This document shows positions 18,763-28,088 of a stretch of 28,849 bases of DNA, in pieces (position 1 is the stretch's first letter; each line of letters begins with the position of its first letter). The position numbers and the translations under genes are program-made. The notes beneath the pieces are model-generated. The model did no database searches, had not been told where the DNA came from, and worked only from the letters and a program-made list of their open reading frames with translations. Origin of the DNA: Dunaliella salina (taxonomy: Eukaryota > Chlorophyta > Chlorophyceae > Chlamydomonadales > Dunaliellaceae); NCBI GenBank assembly GCA_002284615.2, contig MU069464.1:535497-564345 (forward strand), given 5' to 3'.

Positions 18763-19480
18763 TGCTTAGCTTGCACATCACAACCTGCAAATCCCTGCAC
18801 AAGCCTCAAACATTACTGTTTCGTCTTACCTCTTCCCTCGTAACCTTGAGAGCAGGACAAACCTTCAGCCCGACCAGATGCTCTCTTGGTCTCCCCTTGC
18901 CAAGCCCACTTCTAACACTGTTTCTCCTTTCCGCTCACATCATACCTTACACAGCAGGCACAGCAGAAAGGACAAGCACAGCTAACCACGTGAGACAATC
19001 TTACCAATTGAATGCAAAACGACGCCATGTGCACTCAATTGAAATTAAGTAGTGTGAAGACACAAGGCCTTAGCATCAGCTGGACGCAGCACAGCAGCAG
19101 CATGCAGAATCGCTGTCACTATTCACCCCATTCTCCTGGGCGTTGGTGGAACGTGTTATATCGAGCATCTTTATCACTTCAAAAAACTAGGTCTTGACCA
19201 CCAACGTGTAATCAAACGTGCTCGTGAATTGCATGCCCATTCTGCTAAGTATGCCCACAAACTTGTTAGATGCGCTATTGAAAAAAAAGCATCTCTCACA
19301 GCCAGTCCTAGAGCCTTGTGCTTCTAGCAACGTTGCGGTTAACCCTCCATATCCCCAGTTGCCTCCTCTGTCTCAGGTCTTGTGTTGGAGGGGACTTATG
19401 GTTCTTTTAAGCAGATGTGTCACCTTTTCCTCAATTGTTGTAGGGAGAAATTCTCTGCCTACATACTCATTCTTTTTTAA
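18755..19480 (+). pseudogene. Family A LINE copy A4, right fragment (RLE and 3' tail)
   Basis: Starting at LAHHNLQIP-like sequence it follows A1 in order: NITVSSYLFPRNLESRTN, a degraded PD segment (LQPDQMLSW; PD retained), a Ser/Arg-rich linker, then RRHVHSIEIK followed by a stop where A1 has F, CEDTRP, later the CMPILLSMPTNLLDALLK block, and the A 3' tail at 19381-19480 (TGTGTTGGAGGGG... TAGGGAGAAATTCTCTGCCTAC). Several frameshifts. It ends in CATTCTTTTTT. It is the 3' continuation of 16483-16530. Confidence 0.65.
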
Positions 19481-19489
19481 TCCTCTCCT

Positions 19490-20010
19490 TTTCATGGGGG
19501 GCTGCCGGAGTCGCGGTGCTTGTTGACACTGAGCTTGCTGACGCTGAGCTTTCCCCCCTACTACCGCAGTGCACAATATCCCACGTGAGGATGTAGAGGG
19601 TGGTCTGTTAGGGTCAGAGGGGCAAGGGGTAACCAATGTTGCATCAGGGCGGCTTCGTCTAGCTTGAGCAGGAATGTTCGGCTTGCAGAATAGGGTGGTT
19701 TTACACGATTTGAGACTTACTTCAGGGATGTGCAGGTCATTTTGGGTCACACGGTCCACACTGCCTACATCCAGTTGCACAAGATTTGACCCATTAGAGC
19801 CTTTGCTAACCAACTTCAAAATCATTCTGCTAGCTATGTTGTGACGCTTAGTTATCACGTTACGATGACATTTTCATTGATTGGTGCAGGAAGCTTTCAC
19901 ACTGCCTTCATAGTTACCTCTCAGAGGGGATCTAGGATGACATAGGCAGGGGTTGCAATTCTGTTCAAGGCGTGTGGATGAAGTTCAAGGTTGCGTTGCT
20001 CCAGCCATTC
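19490..20010 (-). pseudogene. LINE fragment A5, minus strand, related to family A
   Basis: A minus frame (19858 downward) reads ITKRHNIASRMILKLVSKGS, LVQLDVGSVD, NDLHIPEVSL and RRSRPDATLVTPCPSD, matching the segment from after the zinc motif to the RLE PD motif. Higher up, at about 19918-20000, a second piece reads NLELHPHALNRIATPAY, equivalent to NLQLPTHASNRTLPAY of A1, so two overlapping pieces are present. The ExK part is missing. Its low-coordinate end meets the tail of A4 tail to tail. Confidence 0.55.
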
Positions 20011-20859
20011 ACTACCGAGTCACACAACAGCTTCCGACAAACATCGCTGATCTCCTTTCCTACACGCAGTAACAAACTCCCGCAGAACTTGGAATAGCTC
20101 GTTTGAGAACCAGCAAATTGACACTATGTTCTTTCATGCATGAAAGGCTTGAGAGCATTTTGAAGGCCGGGAAGATTGATCGGTTTTGGAGCAAGTGCAG
20201 GAGCTCTAAACGTGCTTGCCATGTGCTCTCTTGCTTCCTCATCGGCTTACCAGAGATTTTGAAAACAGGGACGCCAGGGCCTCTCGCAGTATACTAAAGA
20301 TTGCCAAGCGCGTACCGTCTTTGCCAGCCAGCTTTTTTTTACATTTGCACCTTCCTTTCCAGTAATGTCAGCGCGAGCTTTCAAGACAAGATTTCGAGTT
20401 GATGACAAAAACTGACAAAATAAAGGATTATTCTAAGGTTTTTTCCTTGAATTATTGCATGTGCTTTTCAGCACACATCCATCCAAGTGTACGTAAGGCA
20501 ACTGCCAGCATGCAGGAGAGTGTGCATAAGGAAATAGCCAACTGTCCCCCTCACATTGTGAAGTGCATTGAAGTAGGTGCAGGAGTTTGAGAAGCAATGC
20601 AATGCTGGCCAGGTAACCTCATAAATTGAACATGCACAACTGCCACATTCATATGTCACAACTTTCATTCTGTTAAGATACAAGGCCTGACGCCCAACTA
20701 GAGGCCACACAGCAACCCATGCAGTGAATTCCGCAAGCAAATCCAAGGTGCAGAGATACTCTCCACACGATCCTCCAGGGTTTCCTTGATGTGGTTTTCC
20801 TTTTTTAATTTTCTTGATAAATTCAGAATCAAGAAAAAGATGTACAGGGATCTATTATA
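20011..20859. other. Unassigned stretch
   Basis: Short open frames on both strands (up to 92 codons on minus, 20468-20746) without recognisable motif. No tandem repeats. Nothing else seen. Confidence 0.35.
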
Positions 20860-21120
20860 ATTGCACATCAGTTCCATGCCCACTCTGTGCAGATCTGCAG
20901 TCTAGACTGCGCAAAATCTGCCTTAGCCAGACGTGCCCTGGAGCCGCGTGCTGCTTGAAACCCACCAGATCTACATTTACTTCCCTCTTAACTTTTGTTG
21001 AGGGATACTCACGGCTCTTTGACTCAAAATTCGAGCCAAAGAGTTTCATCTTACTTAATTGATGTTGCGTGATGTTTCTGTGGCAGAGAGAACTTTCTCT
21101 GCCTATGCTCTTTTCATTCC
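20860..21120 (+). mobile_element. Family A LINE fragment A6, 3' terminus only
   Basis: CATGCCCACTCTGTG and, further on, TTAGCCAGACGTGCCCTGGA and CCAGATCTACATTTA align with the end of the A coding region. From 20994 the A tail follows, diverged: CACGGCTCTTTGACTC, CGAGCCAAAGAG, CTTAATTGATGTTG and ACTTTCTCTGCCTATG. The coding frame is lost. Confidence 0.55.
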
Positions 21121-22089
21121 AATCCAATGAAGTGCTGAAACTAAAAGTGAGTCTCACTCAGGAAACGCAGAGTAAAAGTCTACACAGGCCAAGAGGCTGC
21201 AAGTATGAAGGATAGACCCAACAACAATGAAAGTGGAAGTGAGGTGTGGCCATGAAAAAGAAGAAGTGCAGGAGCCTGCTCCAGCAAGTTCGCCAGGACC
21301 AACTCTTGCCGACACTCTTAAACACTCTTGATACCATTCTCAAAAGGCCCTGCCCGCAAATTTGGGACATATCCATCAAGACAAAACCATCCAGCATCCA
21401 ACAACTGACAGTCACGCTCACTGTGATTTTAAAGTCACAGCTAGGAGCAATCAGAGAAACATGTATCTGCTGATGTGGGGTTCGGCCATGGACCCCAGGA
21501 TTTCACCCAACTCTGAATACAGCCCGCCTAGCAGGCTCCCACAAGAATTCCAGTGGAGATTTCAAACGTAGGAATCCACATTGCTTGGAATGCTTCATTG
21601 GATGGCACTTTTGGGGGCTTTTGTCAAGGTATCTATCATGAATGCGGAGTTTGGTTGCAATCTGGAGGGCTTCTTTGGTTAAGGCAAGCCAACACAGGCC
21701 ATCACCAGCATCTGGGTCGCAAAAAGCAGAGTATTATTATCATACTTTGTAGGAAGAGGTGAGACAGTCTGAAGCAACGTGTATGGCAGCGGGTGGTAGC
21801 AGCATTAAGTAAGCGCTAATTCAGCAACACATGGTAATTCCAGCTGCTGAACTAAACAATGTTTGGCTGCCTGTGAGAAAGCCGTAGGTGCTTTACTCGG
21901 CTTTTTGTTTGTTGCGCATTAGCATGCTCCAAACTTGATATCTTCCATCAGTGCGTGCCGAAGTTCTCCAGTCAGGGATTCCAGTGTGATGGTTGGACTG
22001 GTTGTACGGGTGAGGATTGGGCAGCAAGCCTCGGCCCTGGGAGTGGCAACCCCTGCCCATATGTGAGCTGCCAGGAGAAAAGCTGGTGC
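21121..22089. other. Unassigned stretch
   Basis: A plus frame (21246-21473, 75 codons) begins MKKKKCRSLLQQVRQDQLLP and looks moderately protein-like. Minus frames (21158-21421 and 21919-22161) are also open; the latter is Thr/Pro/Ala-rich and extends into the dispersed repeat at 22090. No family recognised. Confidence 0.35.
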
Positions 22090-22222
22090 AGGAGTGGTCC
22101 CGGAAGTTGGCGTGGCAGAGAAGGTGCTCAGAGGTGTAGTGATATCAGTTTGGGTCTGCATAACTGCTTGCTCACCTCCTGGCTACGGCTGGCCTCTGTG
22201 CAAGAGGGGCGCCCCTGCTGAA
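22090..22222. repeat. Dispersed repeat, copy 2 (partner 8975-9108)
   Basis: Same ordered blocks as copy 1. Its right end abuts the 3' tail of element A1, so A1 appears to have inserted at or beside this repeat. Confidence 0.6.
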
Positions 22223-22443
22223 AAAAAGAAAAAAGAAAAGGAAAAACTACGTAGGCAGAGAAACTCTCCCTGCATCAATTAAGGAAGAGGAGACACATTG
22301 GCTCAAAAAGCCGTGTGCCCCCTCCACCACAATACAAAGAAAGAAAAAAGAAAAACTACGCAGGCAGAGAAACTCTCCCTACATCAGTTAAGGAAGAGGA
22401 GACGCATTAGCTCAAAAAGAGCCGTGTGCCCCCTCCACCACAA
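22222..22443 (-). repeat. Tandem duplication of the family A 3' tail in A1
   Basis: Two units with the same landmark (GAAAAACTACG on the plus strand) at 22241 and 22350, period 109 bp. Each carries, on the element's sense strand, two potential hairpins: GGCTC-TTTTT-GAGCC-like, and a stem in which GCAGG pairs with CCTAC and AGAG with CTCT around a 3-nt loop. The units are separated by an A/G-rich run (pyrimidine in sense). This is where reverse transcriptase would start in target-primed reverse transcription. Confidence 0.8.
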
Positions 22444-22990
22444 AGTATGAAAAAGAGAATTATAATGTGGATCTGGAAGGTTACTAGAAGCTTCTGGCTC
22501 TAGAACCTGGCTGTGGGAAGTATTCTTGTTTTCAATAGCTCGGCGTATGGTGACTAATTTGTGGGCATATTGAATAGAATGGGCATGAAGTTGTTGAGCA
22601 AGCTTCATGGCATGCTGATGATCCAATCCTAGTTGTTTGAATTGCTTGAGGGTATGCTCAGTGTAAATAGTTCCACCTACACCCAGGAGAATAGGGTGAA
22701 TTGTAANAGCTTTAGCGTTAATAAGTTTNCAAAGGTCTGCATGTTGCTGCTTTGCTGCGTTCAACTGATGCTCTGGCCTTGTGTCTTCACAGAACTTGAT
22801 TTCTATTAGGTGCACATGGCGTTCATTTGCATGGAGTTCATGGGGTTGCCTCATGCGGCTAGTTCTGGTGGTCCTAAGTGAGGAGCTGCGCATAGCGTGA
22901 TGGGAGTGGGTAGGAGAAACACCGTTAGAAGTATGTTTGGCATTAAAAGGGGTGATCAGAACAGCATCTGGTTGACTGGAGTCAGGTCTT
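22384..22990 (-). pseudogene. A1 C-terminal RLE (PD...ExK nuclease), split from the main ORF by a frameshift
   Basis: A shift near 22985 separates this part from the 1710-codon frame. The first catalytic motif reads SQPDAVLITP. About 54 residues later comes the second, HLIEIKFCED, then EHQLNAAKQQH, HPILLGVGGTIYTEHTLKQF and AHSIQYAHKLV. In R2-like and Dualen elements this domain nicks target DNA. Between the motifs lies a Ser/Thr/Arg-rich insert (SSSLRTTRTSRMRQ) that the B family lacks. Two ambiguous bases (22707 and 22729) sit inside this coding part, so the frameshift could be an assembly error. The frame continues into the 3' tail before stopping. Confidence 0.65.
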
Positions 22991-25900
22991 TTCCTCTCTG
23001 GAAGTTGCGAGGGAAGAGGTAAGCAGGTAAAGTTCTGTTTGAGGCATGTGTAGGGAGTTGGAGGTTGTGTTGGGCAAGCTTAAAATCGCTTCCTTTGTCT
23101 GTGTAGACCAGGCCTGCCCCTGCAGGGCATTTGCTGAGGGCTTTTGCAATCATTCTGCCTGCAATGTTATGGCATTCAGTTTTCATGTTGGAAATGATAT
23201 GGTTTTGGCAGCCTGAGAGCATGTGTAGTGCGCTATCCAAATGATGGCATCCTGGGAGGGGACAAGATGGATCTGTTGACATTTTGAAGCGTACTGCATG
23301 TTTTTGGTTGTAGAGGATGCCTGTGCGGTACTGCAGGATGGTACGCTTCATGGGTACAGAAATGTTGGGCATATTTCTGAAGGCATGGCTGATTTTTCTA
23401 TCTACTCGCGGTAATAAGTTTTGATAGTAAGAGTAGTAGCCTGTTTTGGCATTGGCGTATCCAAGCTTGTGTTTGGAATTCTTGTGGGATTTGAGGGCAT
23501 CTTGAAGATTGGGGAAGTAGGTGAGCTTTTGGGCGGGTGGTGGACCCGCAGGTATGCCTGCAGCATGCACTCTTTCTTCCTTGGCTAACCAGAAAATGTT
23601 TGTAAATGGATTTCCACCAGGATCTGCACCTGGGATTTTGGTGTCTGCTACGCAGTTTTGGGCTTGCTTTGCCTGATGTTTTGCAATAGCATCTGCACAT
23701 TCATTTCCAGCGATGCCAGCATGGGACTTCACCTTGTAAATTCGAATGTTGGTATGGAAGTCTCTAATGAGAGTTGAAATCATTTTGAGGACGTCTCCTT
23801 GGATATGCCTCAGGTGTGTCTCAGGGTAAAGAAGTTGTTTACGTATTTGTTGAAGAGAGGTGAGGCTGTCTGATGCAATGTCTGCATGTTTGGTCATGAT
23901 AGCAGCCGCAATTGCTGCCAATTCAGCTCTAGTGATGGTTTTAGTAATCCCAGCACCGTTAGGTTCTACAAAGTTCTTGCTGTCAGTGGACGGGCAGTAG
24001 ACTCCTGCTCCAGTTTCTTGCTTAACATTATGGACAAGGCAGCTGCCATCGGTGTATGCCCATGTTCTCCAATCAGCAACTTTGAGAGCTAGAGTAGCAC
24101 TGGATTGGCTGGGCACCGAGTCTGTTTCTTGGACGACCATGTGTGGATTTTTAGGGTGTTTGGAGGCGTGTTGTTTGTCCAATAAGAGGCGATCCAGTTT
24201 ATTGAAACCTGGCATGTGAGCATGCATGGAATTTAGGACAGGGTGGCTGCTGACGCTCTTGAGCTTCCACTCTGTGGCTTCTTTCAAACCTCCCTTCAGG
24301 TCCTGTAGCCAGTCTTTGTTATGGCTGTTAAGATGGATTCGAGCTGCAGAGTTCCAAACAGCAAAGAAACCAAGGTCCCAGGCATGCTTAGGTAAAGGTA
24401 TCTCTCTATTATGGCAGGATTGAGGGACACTGTAACCAATTTTTTCGCGAGGTATGGCTCCAACTTCGTAACAGAGGTGGGGGTAGGCAGTGACAAGTTT
24501 GGAGTAGGCGTTGGTTATCATGTCCTTATTCCAAGCCGGAAGTTCCTTAAGGAACATGAATATAGCAGTAGCTTCTATGTTGAGAATGGCAGAGTAAATG
24601 GCATGTTGCAGAGCTTGAGTCATGAATTTCTCATCATAAATGGGATGGCAGACTGAGAAGCCTGAGAATTTGGATGAGAAGGCATTATGCATGGCAGCAA
24701 AAAGAGTGTCTCGGGAGTGCGCACTCCAATAATTCTGGTATTGTGGGTTGTGATCTAGTGGGGAGGCCAGTTTTTCATGGGTTACCAAAGCCCATTTTTT
24801 AATGGCAGTATGAATGTGAGTTGGAAGGGCTCGTGAGAAAGAGTCTTTGATCTTCTTGCTAGAGTACTTTCTTTCAAGCATGGATTTACGGGAAAGGCGT
24901 CCTTGCAGCTCAGTAGCAAAGCTGCCAGGAGCTGGTGTTATTTTCTCGTGCATGCCAGCAAGCTTGGCCCCATAAAAAGCCATGTAGAGGATTTGGAAGC
25001 GGTTTGGGGATATCATGCCAACACACTTGCCTTGCGTATTGTAAATGCAAGCCATGTGCGCCGTGTATATTTCTGGGAGAATGAGGGGGGATGGAGTAGG
25101 AGGGGAATGGCTGTGGGATCCTGTGTCAGATGATGCTAAATAAGGGGATTGCTGATCCGTGTACTTCACGAGGTCAACCTCACGCAGCCAATATTTGCAT
25201 GAGCCTGTGGGTTTTATGTCCGCTTGTGGATTAGCGGGGTTTGTATCAAAAGTGATTTTGTTGCGCAATTCTGTGTCCATTTCCTGCTGCCATACATTGG
25301 TTTCATTAAGTTTTTCAAAGCCCTGTCTTTCAAGATTTGAGAGGGTAGAATCTGCTGTGGGTGTTGAGAGGTTGGGCTCGCTCTGTTGTGCTTCAAACTT
25401 AAGCAAGCACTCTTTAAACTTGGGCCATGTCTCCTGCAGATCTTCTGATTCCCAGGAGGGCTTCCAAGTCACCTTCCTGAGTTCCTGTTTAGTCTGTTGT
25501 CCTCCTTCAATTTTTTGGGCATCATTTAGGCTTGCACAGGCGGGACATGCCCATGTGTAAGCTGTTGCAATTTGTCTTTGCTCATCCGAGTAGCATCCAA
25601 GCCCCTTCATGCATTCCCAATGGTACGTCTGGTGGCACACGTCACAAACATACATATCAGGAAGTGGATGCTCCAAGGTTTCAGTTTCATAACTTTGGTA
25701 GTAATTGCATATTTGGCAGCAGGCACACTCAATATCAGTGCGAGCAGCAGGTGAGACATCTTCAGGCACAAGGTCAGCTTGTTTGAAAAGTGGCAGGGCC
25801 CATTTTTCAATTATCATAGGTGCGTAATGGGTATGGTATTGCACTTGGAGGTGGGCGGGGGAGCTTGATTGTTCTTTCTTGTTCTCCGCAGAAATCCTCC

Positions 25901-28088
25901 AATCATCTATGTTAGTAATATCTAAATCATGGTAGAAGATAGAACTGATAGCATGGCTAGCAGTAGTCTCTTTAGCAAGTTTCTCAGCTGTGTTTCTCCT
26001 ATAGTTCCAGACTTGTGGGCCTTGGAAAAGCGAGCTTAGAGGGTGGATAGCTGGGGAAATGATCTCTCTGTCTGTGTGGAGCAATTGCTGCCTCTTCTCT
26101 CTGGGTCTGTTTGTTTGGGTACTTAGGTTGAGCAGAGTATGAGTTTGTGACTGAGGGTCGAGACAGTCATCTGTCTGCAGTTGGTGGTTTGTGGTAGGGG
26201 GGGCAAGTTGTGTAGTGATATGGTGAGCAGTGCTCAGACAAGCATGTGCGCATCTATCATTTGGGCTAGCTTGGCTGACTTGGGGTGTGGAAGAGGGGGA
26301 ATTTCTCAATGCTGACCGTGTGCGTTTGCTAGGTGGCCCTTCTGCAGTTGTACCTTGTTCAGCAGGAGCCAGAGTATCCAGGCTTGCAGTGGGTATGTAT
26401 TCAGAGTGGTGAGGTGCTTGTGTAGGAGTGATGCTTAGTGAAGAATAGGAGCGAGTTCTTTTGCTGAGTGGCTCCTCCAGTGATTGTACTTCCATGACGT
26501 TAACAACTTGTTGTGTTTCAGGATAACTGATGAGTGTAGGATGATTGGCTGTACTTCTGAGGCGGCGTCCGGTGTGTTCATGGGTGTAGTAAGATGTGGA
26601 GCGAAGCTGTGGCGGTGGCACTGTTTGAGTGGGCGGGATAAGGTTGGGCTGGGGGCTTGTTGGTTGGAAAACCTGGGTGTGGGGGGGCTGTTCCCCACCT
26701 GTGCTTGTATTGGTAAGGCTGCTCACATGTGTGTTGTTGATGCGGCGGTAAACTGGGAGGGTGTTTGCTTCAGTGCTTTTGTAGGCAATGGTCTTTTGGA
26801 TAGAGGATGTGTTCAACTCTTGCTGTGGGGCAAGGTTGACAAGAGCTGCCAGCCTTTTAAGTGCAATTTTGCATTTGTTGTTCACCTTGGGGTGTTTAGC
26901 CTGAAGTTGAGAAACCGAGATGATGTGAGTTTTGCGAGGAGATGTAAGCTCATGTAGCCCACTGATTCCCATATTCAGCAGAGGTTGCATAATGCAGGTG
27001 ACGAGAGTAGGGAGATTGTGTGGAGGTGGCTTGTGCAAGGTAAGGGCCTCACAAATGTGTTCTAGCTCTTCCTTGAACATACAAGTGCCATTTTTCATGA
27101 GATGGAGCTTGCTGGAATGGATGCTAGTGAGGTGGCGAGCGCGCATGTTATAGTTGAGCTGACGTTTAATGTGCAGATTTGTTCCTTTTCGTTTGGTGAG
27201 GTAGGTTTCAGATAAAGTATTTAGGTTTTTTATCTGTTTAGTTAGGAGGTTGAGGCTAACTGTGCGGTGTCTTGCTGAGGGGTCCTCAAGGCTGGAAGAG
27301 AGAGCAAAAGCCTGGCGTCTATGGTATTCTACACAGACTGAAGTGCGTCCAAGTCCAAAATTATCAGGATCTTCGCGGATCATTGCTGCAGCTGTGCTTT
27401 TCCAGAGTTTGTGTTTGTGTTTGTGTTTGACCATTCTGTCTATCATGGTGTCCCACATGATAAGGTCAGTAGGGGTGCAGGGAGTTACTGCAAAAGAGTA
27501 AGCAAGGCTAGGGATAATGGCTGTGCGGACTATGTTTAGCACTTGTCGTGGGGATGCATAGGATGCTTCAAGATTATCTAGCTTAATTTTGAGGTTATGA
27601 GTCATACGCTGAATCTGGTGCTTCCAGTGAAGGTCCATTGTCATTTGAACTCCAAGATAAAGAAAGGGCTCACTTGAGGCGAGGAACTGGGCCTTCTGTC
27701 CTTGGATTTCTATTTTTCCCTGCAGTCTTTGATGGAGTGCTTGTGAAGGAGTCACCCCATTGTGATCTTTTCTGGAATAGCTGTGTAGAGTACCGGTAGC
27801 TTTAGTCTTACTGCCAGAAATAATGAGTGCGGCCCAGTCAGAGTAGAGGGTGAGCTTCCTGGCTTGTGCTTTCAGGTCTTGTATTGTGCTAGTTGGACAG
27901 AGGAGGTCATCAGCAAAGGCAGCGCTACTAAGGTTATTTGCAAGGTGGTTGTCGGTGGTGGTTTTGGCCTGGGACACATCCATGTTTGTAGCCGCGACCC
28001 CCGACATGCAACCAACGCAGGAGAGGCTCCATGTAGAGGAGAAAGAGAAATGGTGAGAGTGTATCACCTTGAGTTGTACCTCTTTCAA
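22956..28088 (-). CDS. A1 LINE polyprotein: RT end, PHD finger, RNase H, CCHC (1710 codons)
   Basis: Residue numbers follow this frame; its first 30 or so residues are out of frame with RT. RT motif C is AFADDLL (58-61), followed by a YLGVQM block (144-149). Residues about 455-680 are Pro/Ser/Thr-rich and hold SKRTRS twice (542-547, 587-592), possible nuclear signals. A C4HC3 PHD finger has C791, C794, C815, C818, H823, C826, C848 and C851. Residues about 1010-1320 are unassigned. RNase H carries D1347 (YTDGSC), E1389 (RAEL), D1407 (SDSL), H1456 and D1466 (GNECADA). The zinc motif C1609-x4-C1614-x7-H1622-x4-C1627 precedes the RLE, as in RLE-bearing LINEs. The frame ends by a shift within the RLE. 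Predicted role: cDNA synthesis, removal of the RNA strand, and nucleic-acid or chromatin binding in the nucleus. Confidence 0.75.
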   Translation of the reverse strand: MKEVQLKVIHSHHFSFSSTWSLSCVGCMSGVAATNMDVSQAKTTTDNHLANNLSSAAFADDLLCPTSTIQDLKAQARKLTLYSDWAALIISGSKTKATGTLHSYSRKDHNGVTPSQALHQRLQGKIEIQGQKAQFLASSEPFLYLGVQMTMDLHWKHQIQRMTHNLKIKLDNLEASYASPRQVLNIVRTAIIPSLAYSFAVTPCTPTDLIMWDTMIDRMVKHKHKHKLWKSTAAAMIREDPDNFGLGRTSVCVEYHRRQAFALSSSLEDPSARHRTVSLNLLTKQIKNLNTLSETYLTKRKGTNLHIKRQLNYNMRARHLTSIHSSKLHLMKNGTCMFKEELEHICEALTLHKPPPHNLPTLVTCIMQPLLNMGISGLHELTSPRKTHIISVSQLQAKHPKVNNKCKIALKRLAALVNLAPQQELNTSSIQKTIAYKSTEANTLPVYRRINNTHVSSLTNTSTGGEQPPHTQVFQPTSPQPNLIPPTQTVPPPQLRSTSYYTHEHTGRRLRSTANHPTLISYPETQQVVNVMEVQSLEEPLSKRTRSYSSLSITPTQAPHHSEYIPTASLDTLAPAEQGTTAEGPPSKRTRSALRNSPSSTPQVSQASPNDRCAHACLSTAHHITTQLAPPTTNHQLQTDDCLDPQSQTHTLLNLSTQTNRPREKRQQLLHTDREIISPAIHPLSSLFQGPQVWNYRRNTAEKLAKETTASHAISSIFYHDLDITNIDDWRISAENKKEQSSSPAHLQVQYHTHYAPMIIEKWALPLFKQADLVPEDVSPAARTDIECACCQICNYYQSYETETLEHPLPDMYVCDVCHQTYHWECMKGLGCYSDEQRQIATAYTWACPACASLNDAQKIEGGQQTKQELRKVTWKPSWESEDLQETWPKFKECLLKFEAQQSEPNLSTPTADSTLSNLERQGFEKLNETNVWQQEMDTELRNKITFDTNPANPQADIKPTGSCKYWLREVDLVKYTDQQSPYLASSDTGSHSHSPPTPSPLILPEIYTAHMACIYNTQGKCVGMISPNRFQILYMAFYGAKLAGMHEKITPAPGSFATELQGRLSRKSMLERKYSSKKIKDSFSRALPTHIHTAIKKWALVTHEKLASPLDHNPQYQNYWSAHSRDTLFAAMHNAFSSKFSGFSVCHPIYDEKFMTQALQHAIYSAILNIEATAIFMFLKELPAWNKDMITNAYSKLVTAYPHLCYEVGAIPREKIGYSVPQSCHNREIPLPKHAWDLGFFAVWNSAARIHLNSHNKDWLQDLKGGLKEATEWKLKSVSSHPVLNSMHAHMPGFNKLDRLLLDKQHASKHPKNPHMVVQETDSVPSQSSATLALKVADWRTWAYTDGSCLVHNVKQETGAGVYCPSTDSKNFVEPNGAGITKTITRAELAAIAAAIMTKHADIASDSLTSLQQIRKQLLYPETHLRHIQGDVLKMISTLIRDFHTNIRIYKVKSHAGIAGNECADAIAKHQAKQAQNCVADTKIPGADPGGNPFTNIFWLAKEERVHAAGIPAGPPPAQKLTYFPNLQDALKSHKNSKHKLGYANAKTGYYSYYQNLLPRVDRKISHAFRNMPNISVPMKRTILQYRTGILYNQKHAVRFKMSTDPSCPLPGCHHLDSALHMLSGCQNHIISNMKTECHNIAGRMIAKALSKCPAGAGLVYTDKGSDFKLAQHNLQLPTHASNRTLPAYLFPRNFQRGKDLTPVNQMLF
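23208..23264 (-). other. CCHC zinc motif of A1
   Basis: C-x4-C-x7-H-x4-C (CPLPGCHHLDSALHMLSGC). Intact in A1 and A3; the first Cys is replaced by Gly in A2 and by Tyr in the B copy at 15390. Confidence 0.75.
23679..24062 (-). other. RNase H domain of A1
   Basis: The four acidic catalytic residues in TDGSC, RAEL, SDSL and NECADA order are all present, plus the KSH histidine. It is of the type found in I-group and Dualen LINEs. Looks catalytically competent. Confidence 0.8.
25536..25718 (-). other. PHD finger of A1
   Basis: C-x2-C, 20 residues, C-x2-C-x4-H-x2-C, 21 residues, C-x2-C, with the Trp two residues before the last C-x2-C pair (YTWACPAC) typical of PHD fingers. Many PHD fingers read histone H3 tails; here it might guide integration or packaging, which is inference. 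Confidence 0.8.
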
